64,000 bases of DNA, taken from positions 1,054,001 through 1,118,000 of the forward strand of contig JADJWO010000001.1 of the NCBI GenBank assembly GCA_016716325.1, in the 5' to 3' direction. Shown here one piece after another: positions 54,101 to 62,379 of the stretch (its first letter is position 1; each line of letters opens with the position of its first letter). Under the pieces are notes generated by a model. It searched no databases. It was not told the DNA's origin and saw nothing but the letters and a program-made list of their open reading frames with translations. The translations under genes were made by a program, and so were the position numbers. Source of the DNA: Nitrosomonadales bacterium (GTDB lineage Bacteria; Pseudomonadota; Gammaproteobacteria; Burkholderiales; Gallionellaceae).

Positions 54101-54867
54101 TCGCGTATCTCGCGCTCACCGGGCAGGAATACCAGTACATCGCCCTTGAGCCCTCCCACTGCAAGTTCGTCCAGCGCTGAACCCACCGCCTGCGGCACAT
54201 TCTGGGTGTCTCCTTCCTCATCCTGTTGCGGCGGGCGGTAGCGCACCTCGACCGGATAGCTGCGCCCGGACACCTCGACAACCTGTGCACCGAAGTGCTT
54301 CGCAAAACGGTCTGCATCCAGCGTCGCCGAGGTGATGATGAGTTTCAGCTCGGGACGGCGCGGCAGCAATTGTTTCAGGTAGCCCAGCAGGAAATCGATG
54401 TTCAGCGAACGCTCGTGCGCTTCATCGACAATGATGGTGTCGTAACCGCGTAGCAGCGGATCGCTGTGTATTTCTGCAAGCAGGATGCCATCGGTCATCA
54501 GCTTGATGCTGGTATCGGCCGACACCCTGTCGTTGAAACGCACCTTGTAACCGACCGCACCGCCCAGTTCGGTCTTGAGCTCGTGCGCGATGCGCGAAGC
54601 CACCGAACGTGCTGCGACACGGCGCGGCTGGGTGTGACCAATGCAACCCTTCACACCGCGCCCCAACGCCAGGCAGATCTTCGGCAATTGCGTGGTCTTG
54701 CCCGAGCCGGTCTCGCCGCACACGATCACCACCTGATGTTCGCCGATCGCGCGTGCCAGATCCTCGCGCCGCGCCACGACCGGCAGGTCGGCAGGAAACT
54801 CGATTACAGGCAACGATTCGAGGCGAGCCTTGCGGCGCAATGCACTCTCTGACAACTTGGTAATCAC
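51121..54867 (-). CDS. hrpA: ATP-dependent RNA helicase HrpA
   Basis: 1248 aa DEAH-box helicase. Walker A is CGETGSGKTTQLPK near residue 60, motif II DEAHERSLNIDFLLGYL, motif III SATLD, then QRAGRCGRV (motif VI), winged helix and OB regions, and a long C-terminal DUF3418-type part. E. coli HrpA resolves stalled ribosomes. The open frame begins inside the upstream tRNA gene; because a terminator sits at 54887-54918, I take the GTG at 54867 (giving VITKLSESALRRK) as start. Length matches the family. Confidence 0.92.
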   Translation of the reverse strand: MITKLSESALRRKARLESLPVIEFPADLPVVARREDLARAIGEHQVVIVCGETGSGKTTQLPKICLALGRGVKGCIGHTQPRRVAARSVASRIAHELKTELGGAVGYKVRFNDRVSADTSIKLMTDGILLAEIHSDPLLRGYDTIIVDEAHERSLNIDFLLGYLKQLLPRRPELKLIITSATLDADRFAKHFGAQVVEVSGRSYPVEVRYRPPQQDEEGDTQNVPQAVGSALDELAVGGLKGDVLVFLPGEREIRDTAEALRKQRPKGVEILPLFARLSTTEQDRVFKPASGMRRVVLATNVAETSLTVPNIGYVIDTGVARINRYSIRQKVEQLHIEKISRAAANQRAGRCGRVMSGICIRLYGEEEFTQRAEFTDPEIFRVSLATVILRMSALGLGDVVEFPFIEPPGSRAIADGYQLLHELNAIDELRRLTKLGHELAKLPLDPKIARLLLAGKQYQCLTEIVIIASALSLQDPRDRPAERREAADAAHQRFNDERSDFLAYLKLWAWFQNAVKHKKSNKQWATECRDHFLSPLRLREWHELHQQLHAQLAEMNVRFNEQPASYEQIHKALLTGLIGSIGTRAVNEPYYLGARETKFFIASNSVLAKKGAKWVLAAELMETTRLYARCVARIEPEWLEEVGAHLVKRSYFDPHWEKKAAQVAAWERSTLFGLLINPKKRVHYGPMDPKESRAVFVRTALVEGEFNTQAPFFAHNQKLIADIEALEHKSRRPDVLVDDELIFAFYDARIPAGMHNGADFEKWRKEAERENPKLLYLKKDDLMRHEAAGITTEHFPPQLQMNNVSYALAYNFAPGKNDDGVTLTVPQALINQVQAARCEWLVPGILAEKVAQLLKSLPQRLRRHCVPVPEFAAAFCVAVKPNDVSLLQAIAKYMREQKQVDVPLDAFRLEQLPPHLLMNFRVIDEHGRQLGMGRNFLQLRGEWAPKVTLAASAPVKQAQAAVTTNKERYTSWTFGDFAETAQVPRAGQQVTVFNALHDEGDAVTLQAFDTADEAQAVHRAGLRRLFMLALKEQVKFLEKNLPDLQKMAMLFLPFGSQQDLQQQILNVTFDRCCLNDPLPDSEKTFNARCKDGKSRLNLVGQEIARLVNTVLAEHQALQKALPGFKAHAQAQQDIRQQLESLLGKGWIAHTPYERMQHMPRYLKAINVRLEKLRGNPARDATNLAQLLPLQQQWQRRLQARQGTRDERLEDFGWMLQELRVSLFAQELKTPVIVSAKRLQKVLDSLNG

Positions 54868-54886
54868 GGCACAGAACGCCTCATCA

Positions 54887-54918
54887 AGAAAAAAGGGATT
54901 GGCTATTGCGCCAATCCC
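54887..54918 (-). terminator. terminator after tRNA-Ile
   Basis: Stem GGGATTGG/CCAATCCC followed on the minus strand by TTTTTT, six bases past the tRNA CCA. It ends the rpoD-tRNA transcript and bounds hrpA. Confidence 0.85.
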
Positions 54919-54923
54919 CTGAG

Positions 54924-55000
54924 TGGTGGGTCGTCGCGGACTTGAACCGCGGACCAAAGGATTATGAGTCCTCTGCTCTAACCAACTGAGCTAACGACCC
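54924..55000 (-). tRNA. tRNA with CAU anticodon, probably tRNA-Ile2 (lysidine type)
   Basis: 77 nt with encoded CCA. Acceptor GGGTCGT/ACGACCC, anticodon arm GAGGA-CTCATAA-TCCTT, T arm CGCGG-TTCAAGT-CCGCG. The GGACTCATAATCC...TTGGTC context resembles E. coli tRNA-Ile2, whose C34 is changed to lysidine by TilS to read AUA; a second elongator tRNA-Met is the alternative. It starts only eight bases after the rpoD stop and has no own promoter, so it must come from the rpoD transcript. Confidence 0.8.
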
Positions 55001-55008
55001 GTAAACGA

Positions 55009-56940
55009 TCAACCTTCGCTATCGAGGAAGCTCTTGAGCCGCTCCGAACGGGACGGGTGGCGAAGCTTGCGCAATGCCTTGGCCTCGATCTGACGGATAC
55101 GTTCACGCGTCACGTCGAACTGTTTGCCCACTTCTTCCAGGGTATGGTCGGTATTCATCTCGATGCCGAAGCGCATACGCAACACTTTGGCTTCGCGCTG
55201 CGTCAGGCTGTCCAGAATGTCTGCCGTTGCATTACGCAGCCCTTCGTAAACCGCGGCATCGACCGGCACGGTGGTGTTGGAATCCTCGATGAAGTCCCCC
55301 AGATGCGAATCGTCATCGTCGCCCACCGGCGTTTCCATCGAGATCGGTTCCTTGGCGATCTTGAGGATCTTGTGGATTTTATCTTCGGGCATCTCCATTT
55401 TGATGGCCAGCGTCGCCACATCCGGTTCCAGACCGGTTTCCTGCATGATCTGGCGCGAGATGCGATTCATCTTGTTGATGGTTTCGATCATGTGTACCGG
55501 AATACGGATGGTGCGCGCCTGGTCGGCGATCGAACGGGTGATCGCTTGGCGGATCCACCATGTCGCATAAGTCGAGAACTTGTAACCGCGGCGGTATTCG
55601 AACTTGTCCACCGCCTTCATCAGGCCGATGTTGCCTTCCTGGATCAGGTCGAGGAACTGCAGGCCGCGATTGGTGTATTTCTTGGCGATGGAGATCACCA
55701 GACGCAGGTTGGCCTCGATCATGTCGCGTTTCGCGCGGCGTGCCTTGGCTTCGCCGTTGGTCATCTGCTTGTTGATCTCTTTCAGATCCCTGATCGGAAT
55801 GCCGACGCGTTGCTCCAATGCAAGCAACTGCTGCTGCTGCTCCACGATAGCGTGCTGGAAGCGATCCAGCGCCTCGACATAGGATTTCTTGGTCTTCAGC
55901 TCCTGCGCGACCCATTGCAAATTATCTTCATTGCCGGGGAAGGTCTTGATGAAGTGGGCGCGCGGCATCTTGCACTTGACCACGCACATATCCTGGATGC
56001 TGCGCTCACTACGGCGCACCTCCTCAACCAGGCTGCGCATGGTGTCGCACAATGCATCCACCTGCTTGGCCGAGAAACGGAAATTCATCAGTTCTTCTGA
56101 AATCGCCGCCTGGAACTTGTCGTACTGCTTGCTGCGGTAACCGTATTTCTCGTAAGCCTTGCCCATTTTGGTGAACAGGCCGGCGATCACTTCGAAGCGC
56201 GCCAGCGCATCAGCCTTCAGCTGCGCCAGATTGGCTGCGGCTGCGGCTGCCGTAGCTTCTTCGTCTTCCTCTTCGCCGACGTCGTCATCAGACTCTTCGT
56301 CTTCCTCCTCGTCATCGCTTTCATCTTCCCCGATGGTCGCCTCGTCTTCGGCATCCACAAAACCATCGATCAATTCATCGACACGCATCTGGTCGCTTTC
56401 GATCTTCGCCGCCAACGTAAGGATCTCGGCTATCGTGGCCGGGCACGCGGAAATTGCCTGGATCATGTGCTTCAGGCCTTCCTCGATCCGCTTGGCGATC
56501 TCGATCTCTTTTTCGCGGGTAAGCAACTCGACCGTACCCATTTCACGCATGTACATACGCACCGGGTCAGTGGTACGCCCGAACTCGGAATCCACCGTAG
56601 ACAGCGCGGCTTCAGCCTCTTCGGCGGCATCCTCATCCGCAGCGGCCGGCGTAGCATCTGTCATGATCAGCGTTTCGGCGTCCGGTGCGACATCGCAGAC
56701 CTTGATGCCCATGTCGTTAATCATGCTTGCCACGCCCTCGATCTGCTCGACCTCGAGCATATCCGGCAGATGATCGTTGATCTCCGCATAGGTCAGGTAG
56801 CCGCGCTCCTTGCCCAGCATGATCAGGGCCTTCAGGCGAGTACGCCGGGCCTCCATGTCCTGAGTTTGGTCAACGACCGGCTGTTCGACCACGACCGCCG
56901 GTTTCTTGTCCTGTTTTTTCTTGTCCTTGAGCTTTGTCAT
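55009..56940 (-). CDS. rpoD: RNA polymerase primary sigma factor RpoD
   Basis: 643 aa housekeeping sigma-70. Region 1.1 follows a Lys-rich start (KLKDKKKQDKKP); region 1.2 is DPVRMYMREMG; a non-conserved acidic stretch (EDESDDEEEDEESDDD) lies near residue 210; region 2 contains NRGLQFLDLIQEGNIGLMKA and YKFSTYATWWIRQAI; region 4.2 has LEEVGKQFDVTRERIRQIE. It is the last protein gene of the rpsU-yqeY-dnaG-rpoD run, with its own promoter box in the 142-bp gap after dnaG and a tRNA just behind it. Confidence 0.98.
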   Translation of the reverse strand: MTKLKDKKKQDKKPAVVVEQPVVDQTQDMEARRTRLKALIMLGKERGYLTYAEINDHLPDMLEVEQIEGVASMINDMGIKVCDVAPDAETLIMTDATPAAADEDAAEEAEAALSTVDSEFGRTTDPVRMYMREMGTVELLTREKEIEIAKRIEEGLKHMIQAISACPATIAEILTLAAKIESDQMRVDELIDGFVDAEDEATIGEDESDDEEEDEESDDDVGEEEDEEATAAAAAANLAQLKADALARFEVIAGLFTKMGKAYEKYGYRSKQYDKFQAAISEELMNFRFSAKQVDALCDTMRSLVEEVRRSERSIQDMCVVKCKMPRAHFIKTFPGNEDNLQWVAQELKTKKSYVEALDRFQHAIVEQQQQLLALEQRVGIPIRDLKEINKQMTNGEAKARRAKRDMIEANLRLVISIAKKYTNRGLQFLDLIQEGNIGLMKAVDKFEYRRGYKFSTYATWWIRQAITRSIADQARTIRIPVHMIETINKMNRISRQIMQETGLEPDVATLAIKMEMPEDKIHKILKIAKEPISMETPVGDDDDSHLGDFIEDSNTTVPVDAAVYEGLRNATADILDSLTQREAKVLRMRFGIEMNTDHTLEEVGKQFDVTRERIRQIEAKALRKLRHPSRSERLKSFLDSEG

Positions 56941-57000
56941 AATTCTTATTCCCGATTGCGCCGACTGCCGACCGAAGTTATTGTAAAGCCGTCGAAAAGC

Positions 57001-57011
57001 GGCGGATTATA
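57001..57011 (-). promoter_or_regulatory. -10 element with GC discriminator for rpoD
   Basis: Minus strand TATAAT (57011-57006) followed by CCGCC, about 65 bp before the rpoD ATG. It gives rpoD a promoter separate from dnaG. Confidence 0.55.
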
Positions 57012-57082
57012 CCCGATTCACCCAACACTTTCTCCATCCTCATGAAAAGACCCGGAATTCCCGTTCGCCAGAACTTGAAAGT

Positions 57083-58810
57083 CTAATTCCGCTGAAGCAG
57101 CTTCATATATTCTTCACGTTCTGCCACGCTCATATCCTGCACGCTCCGGTTTGCAAATCGGCTCTCCAATGCTTGGCGCTGTTGCGGCTTGCCGCTTTCC
57201 TGGATTTTTTTCAATGCATCCGAAAACCATTTGTCCACATCAAACTCGTCACCCCATTCCAGCACCAGAACCTGTTCCGAGACCAGCAGCTTCTCATGTG
57301 GAGTCCCCTCGAAGAACTGCATCAGCGCCGAACCGCTCAGGGCAAATTCCGACTCTCTGGATATCGCCAATATTGCCGATATCACTTCAGCCTCAGATCC
57401 ATCGCCTTGCCAATCGGCAGGCATCTGCGCGACGAGTTCGGGTTTGGCGATCAGGCATTGCAACAATATCCGTTGCGACGACAACTGCGCCCGGTCAGCC
57501 TTCTGGATGGCAGCGCGAGCCGGACGGGCGACCGGTCTGACCTCATACAACGCCTCCAGTTCCGCCTGACTCACGCCGGCCAGCACTGCAACCTCCTTGC
57601 GCAACAACAACGCCGCAACGGGCGCAGTGATCGCCGTCAGCAACGGCTTGGCGCGCTGCAACAACTGGTTGCGCCCTTCCTGGGTATGCAGATCCAACCC
57701 CTCGCCAATCTGGCGCAACAGGTAGGTCGACAGCGGCATCGCTTCCTGCACGCGCTGCTCGAAAGATTCCTTGCCGAATTCGCGGATGAAACTGTCCGGA
57801 TCATGCTCGACCGGCAGGAACAGGAAGCTGATACGCTTGCCGTCCTGCAGATAGGGCAGCGCATTCTCCAGAGCGCGCCATGCCGCCTTCTGCCCCGCTT
57901 TGTCGCCGTCGAAGCAGAACACGATATGTTCGGTCAGGCGCAACAGCTTTTGCACATGGTAGGGCGTAGTGGCGGTACCCAGTGTTGCGACCGCATACTC
58001 CACACCATGCTGCGCCAACGCCACCACATCCATGTAGCCTTCCACCACCAGCACGCGCTGCCCGGCACGGATCGCCTTCTGCGCCTGGAACAGCCCGTAC
58101 AGTTCGCGCCCTTTCTCGAACAGTTGCGTTTCCGGCGAATTGAGGTATTTGGGCTCGCCCGTGTCCAGCACGCGCCCGCCGAAGCCGATCACTTGCCCGC
58201 GCACGTTGATAATGGGGAACATGACACGGTCGCGGAAGCGATCGTAACGCTTGCCATCGTCACCACTGATTACCAGACCGGTCTCATTCAGCGTATCGTT
58301 CTGATAGTCAGGGAAGGCACCAGCAAGGTTCTGCCATCCGTCCGGCGCGTAACCGATACCAAAGCGCGCGGCCACTTCGCCCGATAGTCCCCGCCGCTTG
58401 AGGTAATCGATCGCGCGCGGAGACTGCTTGAGCTGTTCGCGGTAATAACGCGTCGCCGTCTGCATCACCTCATACAGATCGGGCGCGATTTTCCGGGAGG
58501 CTTCGCCTGCGGGGGTACGTTCGCGCGGCACTTCCAGGCCGACGCCGCGCGCCAGTTCCTCGACCGCCTCGACGAAGCCAAGGCCGACGTGTTCCATCAC
58601 GAACCCGATTGCCGTGCCATGCGCGCCGCAACCGAAACAGTGGTAGAACTGTTTGGCCTGACTTACCGTGAACGAAGGGGATTTCTCATTGTGGAACGGG
58701 CAGCAGGCAACGTAATTGGCGCCAGCTTTCTTGAGCGGGAGGTAGCGCTCGATCACATCCACGATATCGAGGCGATTGAGCAGATCCTGAATGAAACTTT
58801 TTGGAATCAC
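57083..58810 (-). CDS. dnaG: DNA primase
   Basis: 575 aa. It makes RNA primers for replication forks. Zinc-binding domain CCPFHNEKSPSFTV...FYHCFGCG at 37-65, RNA polymerase domain with FPIINVRGQVIGFGGR, TOPRIM EGYMDVVALAQHGV and the DGDKAGQKAA acidic site, and a C-terminal DnaB-interaction domain (about 440-575). The start is a GTG at 58810 giving (M)IPKSFIQDLLNRLD, the normal N-terminus. It follows yqeY by 58 bp. Confidence 0.97.
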   Translation of the reverse strand: MIPKSFIQDLLNRLDIVDVIERYLPLKKAGANYVACCPFHNEKSPSFTVSQAKQFYHCFGCGAHGTAIGFVMEHVGLGFVEAVEELARGVGLEVPRERTPAGEASRKIAPDLYEVMQTATRYYREQLKQSPRAIDYLKRRGLSGEVAARFGIGYAPDGWQNLAGAFPDYQNDTLNETGLVISGDDGKRYDRFRDRVMFPIINVRGQVIGFGGRVLDTGEPKYLNSPETQLFEKGRELYGLFQAQKAIRAGQRVLVVEGYMDVVALAQHGVEYAVATLGTATTPYHVQKLLRLTEHIVFCFDGDKAGQKAAWRALENALPYLQDGKRISFLFLPVEHDPDSFIREFGKESFEQRVQEAMPLSTYLLRQIGEGLDLHTQEGRNQLLQRAKPLLTAITAPVAALLLRKEVAVLAGVSQAELEALYEVRPVARPARAAIQKADRAQLSSQRILLQCLIAKPELVAQMPADWQGDGSEAEVISAILAISRESEFALSGSALMQFFEGTPHEKLLVSEQVLVLEWGDEFDVDKWFSDALKKIQESGKPQQRQALESRFANRSVQDMSVAEREEYMKLLQRN

Positions 58811-58868
58811 AAGCCAACACCGCCTTTATCACCGCACGGCAATCAGCCGCGGGATGGTTGAATCGGGA

Positions 58869-59315
58869 TTACTTGGAAAGCTGCACTTTAATCAATGCAG
58901 AGACTTTGCCCATGTCGGCCCGCCCGGCCAGCTTGGGTTTCAACGAGCCCATGACCTTGCCCATATCCTGCATGCCGGCGGCACCGGTAGATGCAATCGC
59001 ATCGGCAATGGCGGCGATAATCTCAGATTCGCTGAACTGTTGCGGCATGTATGCCTGCAATACGGAAACTTCAAATTTCTCGGCGTCCGCCAGATCCTGA
59101 CGGCCGGCCGCCTCATACTGACTGATGGAATCGCGGCGCTGCTTCAACATCTTTTCGATGATGGAGACCACATCCGCATCTGTCAGCTCAATGCGCTCGT
59201 CCACTTCGCGTTGTTTCATCGCGGCCAGCAAAAGACGAATCGCCCCGAGGCGCGCCGTCTCTCTGGCGCGCATCGCGGCTTTCATGTCATCGCTGATCTG
59301 TTGCTTCAGGCTCAT
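58869..59315 (-). CDS. yqeY: GatB/YqeY domain-containing protein
   Basis: 148 aa all-helical protein related to the C-terminal tail domain of GatB. The start SLKQQISDDMKAAMRARE and the later SVLQAYMPQQFSESEI, then DMGKVMGSLKPKLAGRADMG, are typical. Its role is unclear; tRNA-related functions are suspected from the GatB link. It sits between rpsU and dnaG, an order frequent in bacteria. The ATG lies right after the T-tract of the rpsU terminator. Confidence 0.93.
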   Translation of the reverse strand: MSLKQQISDDMKAAMRARETARLGAIRLLLAAMKQREVDERIELTDADVVSIIEKMLKQRRDSISQYEAAGRQDLADAEKFEVSVLQAYMPQQFSESEIIAAIADAIASTGAAGMQDMGKVMGSLKPKLAGRADMGKVSALIKVQLSK

Positions 59316-59353
59316 CGAAAAACAAACGCCGCAACCTCAACGGATTGCGGCGT
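59316..59353 (-). terminator. terminator/attenuator between rpsU and yqeY-dnaG
   Basis: Perfect 9-bp stem ACGCCGCAA/TTGCGGCGT (59326-59334 with 59345-59353) followed on the minus strand by TTGTTTTT. It lies between rpsU and yqeY, the position of the well-known partial terminator of the E. coli macromolecular synthesis operon. Confidence 0.8.
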
Positions 59354-59368
59354 CAGTCATGGAAGCGA

Positions 59369-59581
59369 TCAATACAGCTTGGGAGGCAGCGTCTGGCTGC
59401 GCAGGCGCTTGTAATGGCGCTTCACGGCAGCAGCCAGCTTGCGCTTGCGTTCTGCGGTGGGCTTTTCGTAAAACTCGCGGGCACGCAACTCGGTCAACAG
59501 GCCGGTCTTTTCCACGGAACGCTTGAAGCGGCGCATCGCCACTTCGAACGGCTCATTCTCTTTTACACGTACGGTTGTCAT
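59369..59581 (-). CDS. rpsU: 30S ribosomal protein S21
   Basis: 70 aa basic protein of the small subunit platform. TVRVKENEPFEVAMRRFKR at the start and FYEKPTAERKRK are conserved; the C-terminus is Lys/Arg-rich. The ATG at 59581 with AAGGTAG upstream gives the universal N-terminus; the frame opens seven codons earlier without conservation. First gene of the rpsU-yqeY-dnaG-rpoD run. Confidence 0.97.
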   Translation of the reverse strand: MTTVRVKENEPFEVAMRRFKRSVEKTGLLTELRAREFYEKPTAERKRKLAAAVKRHYKRLRSQTLPPKLY

Positions 59582-59655
59582 CGACAAACTACCTTTTACC
59601 AAAAAATTGAGGGCGCGATTCTACAAAACAACGGGTTATTACACAACCTCTAAAT

Positions 59656-60858
59656 TCACCTGACCGTGACCCGCCCGAACTTGCGCTTGCCGACCTGAGC
59701 CACCACGACTGCCCCCACCTTGACCTGCAAGGCTTTGTCGCTGACCTTCTCGCCATCAAGTTTGACGCCGCCCTGATCAATCATGCGGTTCGCTTCGGAA
59801 GTACTGGCGACCAACCCGGCCTGTTTGAGGAGCTGGGCGATGCCGATGTGACCATCCGTACCGGAGACTGCGATTTCAGGCATGTCGTCCGGTAGCACCC
59901 CCTTCCGGAAGCGGGCTTCAAACTCGGCCAGCGCGTCTTCCGCCGCCCTCTGACTGTGGAAGCGAGCGACGATTTCCTGTCCGAACAGCACCTTGATGTC
60001 GCGCGGGTTGCGCCCGCCCGCCACCTCTTCTTTCCATTTGGCGATGGTCGCCAGGCTTTCGAAGGAGAGCAGTTCGAGGTAGCGCCACATCAACTCGTCG
60101 GAAACCGACATGATCTTGCCGAACATATCCTGCGGAGCGTCGGTCACACCGATATAGTTGCCGAGCGACTTGGACATCTTGTTGACGCCATCCAGCCCCT
60201 CCAGCAATGGCATGGTAAGCACACATTGCGCGGGCTGGCCGAAATGCCGCTGCAATTCGCGTCCCATCAGCAGGTTGAACTTCTGGTCGGTACCGCCCAG
60301 CTCAAGGTCGGCCTTGAGCGCGACGGAATCGTAACCCTGCACCAGCGGATAGAGGAATTCATGGATGGCGATCGGCTGGCTGGTGCGATAGCGCTTGCCG
60401 AAATCGTCGCGTTCCAGCATCTGCGCTACGGTGTGAGTTGCGGCCAGCCTGATCAGGTCGACCGCGCTGAACTTGTCCATCCACACAGAGTTGAACACGA
60501 TCTCGGTCTTGTCCGGATCCAGTACCTTGAACACCTGATCCTTGTAACTCTGTGCATTGGCGAGCACCTGCTCGCGCGACAGCGGTGGTCGGGTGGCATT
60601 CTTCCCGGTCGGGTCGCCAATCATGCCGGTAAAGTCCCCGATCAGGAACAGCGCGTGGTGCCCCAAATCCTGCAGCTGTCGCATTTTGTTGAGCAGCACG
60701 GTATGTCCGAGGTGCAAATCCGGGGCGGTAGGATCAAAACCGGCCTTGACGCGCAGTGGACGACCAAGCGCAAGCTTTTGTTTCAATTCTTCCTCCAGCA
60801 GGAGCTCTTGGGCTCCACGCTTGATCAGTGACATTGCATCCTGCAGTTTCGTTTCCAT
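59656..60858 (-). CDS. tyrS: tyrosyl-tRNA synthetase
   Basis: 400 aa class I synthetase, TyrZ-like long form. The HIGH motif reads HLGHTV near residue 47, the KMSKS motif is KMSKSLGNYIG near 230, and a C-terminal S4 domain (about 335-400; LLKQAGLVASTSEANRMI) binds tRNA. GDFTGMIGDPTGK is conserved. The ATG at 60858 (METKLQDAM) is used; an ATG at 60870 (MVDLMETK) is equally possible. The long open frame upstream to 61701 lies over the divergent peptidase gene and is not coding. Confidence 0.95.
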   Translation of the reverse strand: METKLQDAMSLIKRGAQELLLEEELKQKLALGRPLRVKAGFDPTAPDLHLGHTVLLNKMRQLQDLGHHALFLIGDFTGMIGDPTGKNATRPPLSREQVLANAQSYKDQVFKVLDPDKTEIVFNSVWMDKFSAVDLIRLAATHTVAQMLERDDFGKRYRTSQPIAIHEFLYPLVQGYDSVALKADLELGGTDQKFNLLMGRELQRHFGQPAQCVLTMPLLEGLDGVNKMSKSLGNYIGVTDAPQDMFGKIMSVSDELMWRYLELLSFESLATIAKWKEEVAGGRNPRDIKVLFGQEIVARFHSQRAAEDALAEFEARFRKGVLPDDMPEIAVSGTDGHIGIAQLLKQAGLVASTSEANRMIDQGGVKLDGEKVSDKALQVKVGAVVVAQVGKRKFGRVTVR

Positions 60859-60978
60859 CAAATCCACCATCGAAATAAATCCGGCAATCACGAGATTGCC
60901 GTTCGTTCCTGATTCATTACCGTTCGTCGGCCATGCTTCGCCGCTCGATTTTCCCGCCCTCCATCCATCAGACCGGTT

Positions 60979-61010
60979 TTGAGGTCGTACCCCTTTCTGG
61001 TAAAGTGCGC
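60979..61010 (+). promoter_or_regulatory. promoter of the M23 peptidase gene
   Basis: TTGAGG (60979-60984), 16 bp, extended -10 TGG-TAAAGT (61001-61006), then GCGCACC. It lies about 60 bp ahead of the ATG at 61070, in the divergent tyrS intergenic region. Confidence 0.65.
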
Positions 61011-61069
61011 ACCCATTGAAAATGCTGTGCGTTGCCAGACAATACCAGAAGCGCCCCAAGGAGCCGCGA

Positions 61070-62371
61070 ATGTTAACCCAAAACCTGATCAGCCAAGAAC
61101 GCAAAATGAAATTGCGCTGGTTCGTCACCTTATCCACCATGCCATTGCTGGGCGTGGTCACGGCCTTCGGCCTGGTACCGCAAAATGAGCTCAACCTGAC
61201 TTCGAGCAAGATATCCATCGAAGAGATCGCTCTCCCCAAGGTGACCCCGTTGCTGGCCGACACAGCCACGAGTTTCTGGCGTAACGAACGTGTGCAACGC
61301 GGCGATACCGTGGTCGATCTGCTGCGCCGCTTGAATATCGAAGACGATGCCGCCAGCGCATACCTGCGCAACGCGGCGGAAGCCGGGCCTTTCCGCATAC
61401 TGCCTGCCGGAGCCGAAGTGCAAGCCGAGACCAACGCATCCGGTGGACTGATTGCGTTGCGTTTTCTGGGTGACGACGCCGCGCAAATGGTAGTCGAAAG
61501 GCAGGGCGAAGAATTCCGGACGCGTACACTGCCGGCACAACTGGAAAAACGTCTGTTCGTGCGTACCGGTGAGATCCAGACCAATCTGTATGCGGCCACC
61601 GATGCCGCCGGGATGCCGGATGCCGCATCCCAGCAATTGACCGAGATTTTCAGCGGCGATATCGATTTCCACCACGATCTGAGACGCGGCGACAGATTCA
61701 CCGTGATATACGAAATGAGCTACAGCAACGGCGCACTGGTAAGCCCCGGGCGTATCCAGGCAGCCGAGTTCGTCAATCAGGGTCAGGTCTACCGCGCCGT
61801 GTATTTCCAGACGGACGCGCACCACGGCGATTACTACACCCCGGAAGGCAAGAGCGTGCGCAAGACTTTCCTGCGCTCCCCCATCGAATTTTCGCGCGTC
61901 AGTTCCGGTTTCAGTCTGTCGCGCCGCCATCCGGTGCTGAACAAGGTCCGTGCGCATAAGGGCGTGGATTTCGCCGCCCCGATCGGCACCCGCGTCAAGG
62001 TGACATCCGATGGCGTGGTTTCCTATATCGGCAACCAGAACGGTTATGGCAAAGTCATCATGGTCAACCATCCGGGCCGCCATACCACCGTCTACGGTCA
62101 CTTGTCCCGTTATGCCAAGGGGTTGCATCGCGGCCAACGCGTCGCACAGGGTGACGTGATCGGTCATGTCGGCATGACCGGCCTTTCCAGTGGCCCGCAC
62201 TTGCACTACGAACTCAAGATCGATGGCGTACAACGCGACCCGTTGCGTGTTGCCTTGCCCGATGCCCATCCGATCGACAGCGTTCACAAAGTCGCATTCC
62301 AGTCCGTATCGGACAAATTCGTGACGCAGTTGAACCTGTTGCGCAACACCAACCTCGCAATGCTCGATTAA
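61070..62371 (+). CDS. M23 family peptidoglycan endopeptidase (MepM-like)
   Basis: 433 aa. One N-terminal span (about 15-35), a LysM/OapA-like linker region (about 75-250) and a C-terminal M23 zinc domain (about 285-400). Zinc ligands are in HKGVDFAAPIGT, and SSGPHLHYELK; the FSRVSSGFSLSRRHPVL lead-in is the usual signature. Such enzymes cut D,D-cross-links to let the wall grow. The ATG at 61070 has AAGGAG eight bases upstream; the ATG at 61016 does not. It is followed after eight bases by anmK. Confidence 0.92.
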   Translation: MLTQNLISQERKMKLRWFVTLSTMPLLGVVTAFGLVPQNELNLTSSKISIEEIALPKVTPLLADTATSFWRNERVQRGDTVVDLLRRLNIEDDAASAYLRNAAEAGPFRILPAGAEVQAETNASGGLIALRFLGDDAAQMVVERQGEEFRTRTLPAQLEKRLFVRTGEIQTNLYAATDAAGMPDAASQQLTEIFSGDIDFHHDLRRGDRFTVIYEMSYSNGALVSPGRIQAAEFVNQGQVYRAVYFQTDAHHGDYYTPEGKSVRKTFLRSPIEFSRVSSGFSLSRRHPVLNKVRAHKGVDFAAPIGTRVKVTSDGVVSYIGNQNGYGKVIMVNHPGRHTTVYGHLSRYAKGLHRGQRVAQGDVIGHVGMTGLSSGPHLHYELKIDGVQRDPLRVALPDAHPIDSVHKVAFQSVSDKFVTQLNLLRNTNLAMLD

Positions 62372-62379
62372 GCGTTGCC

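Noticed and set aside
54868..54957. Extension of hrpA to an upstream start at 54957
   Set aside because: It would start inside the tRNA-Ile gene and cross its terminator; the extra residues are not HrpA-like.
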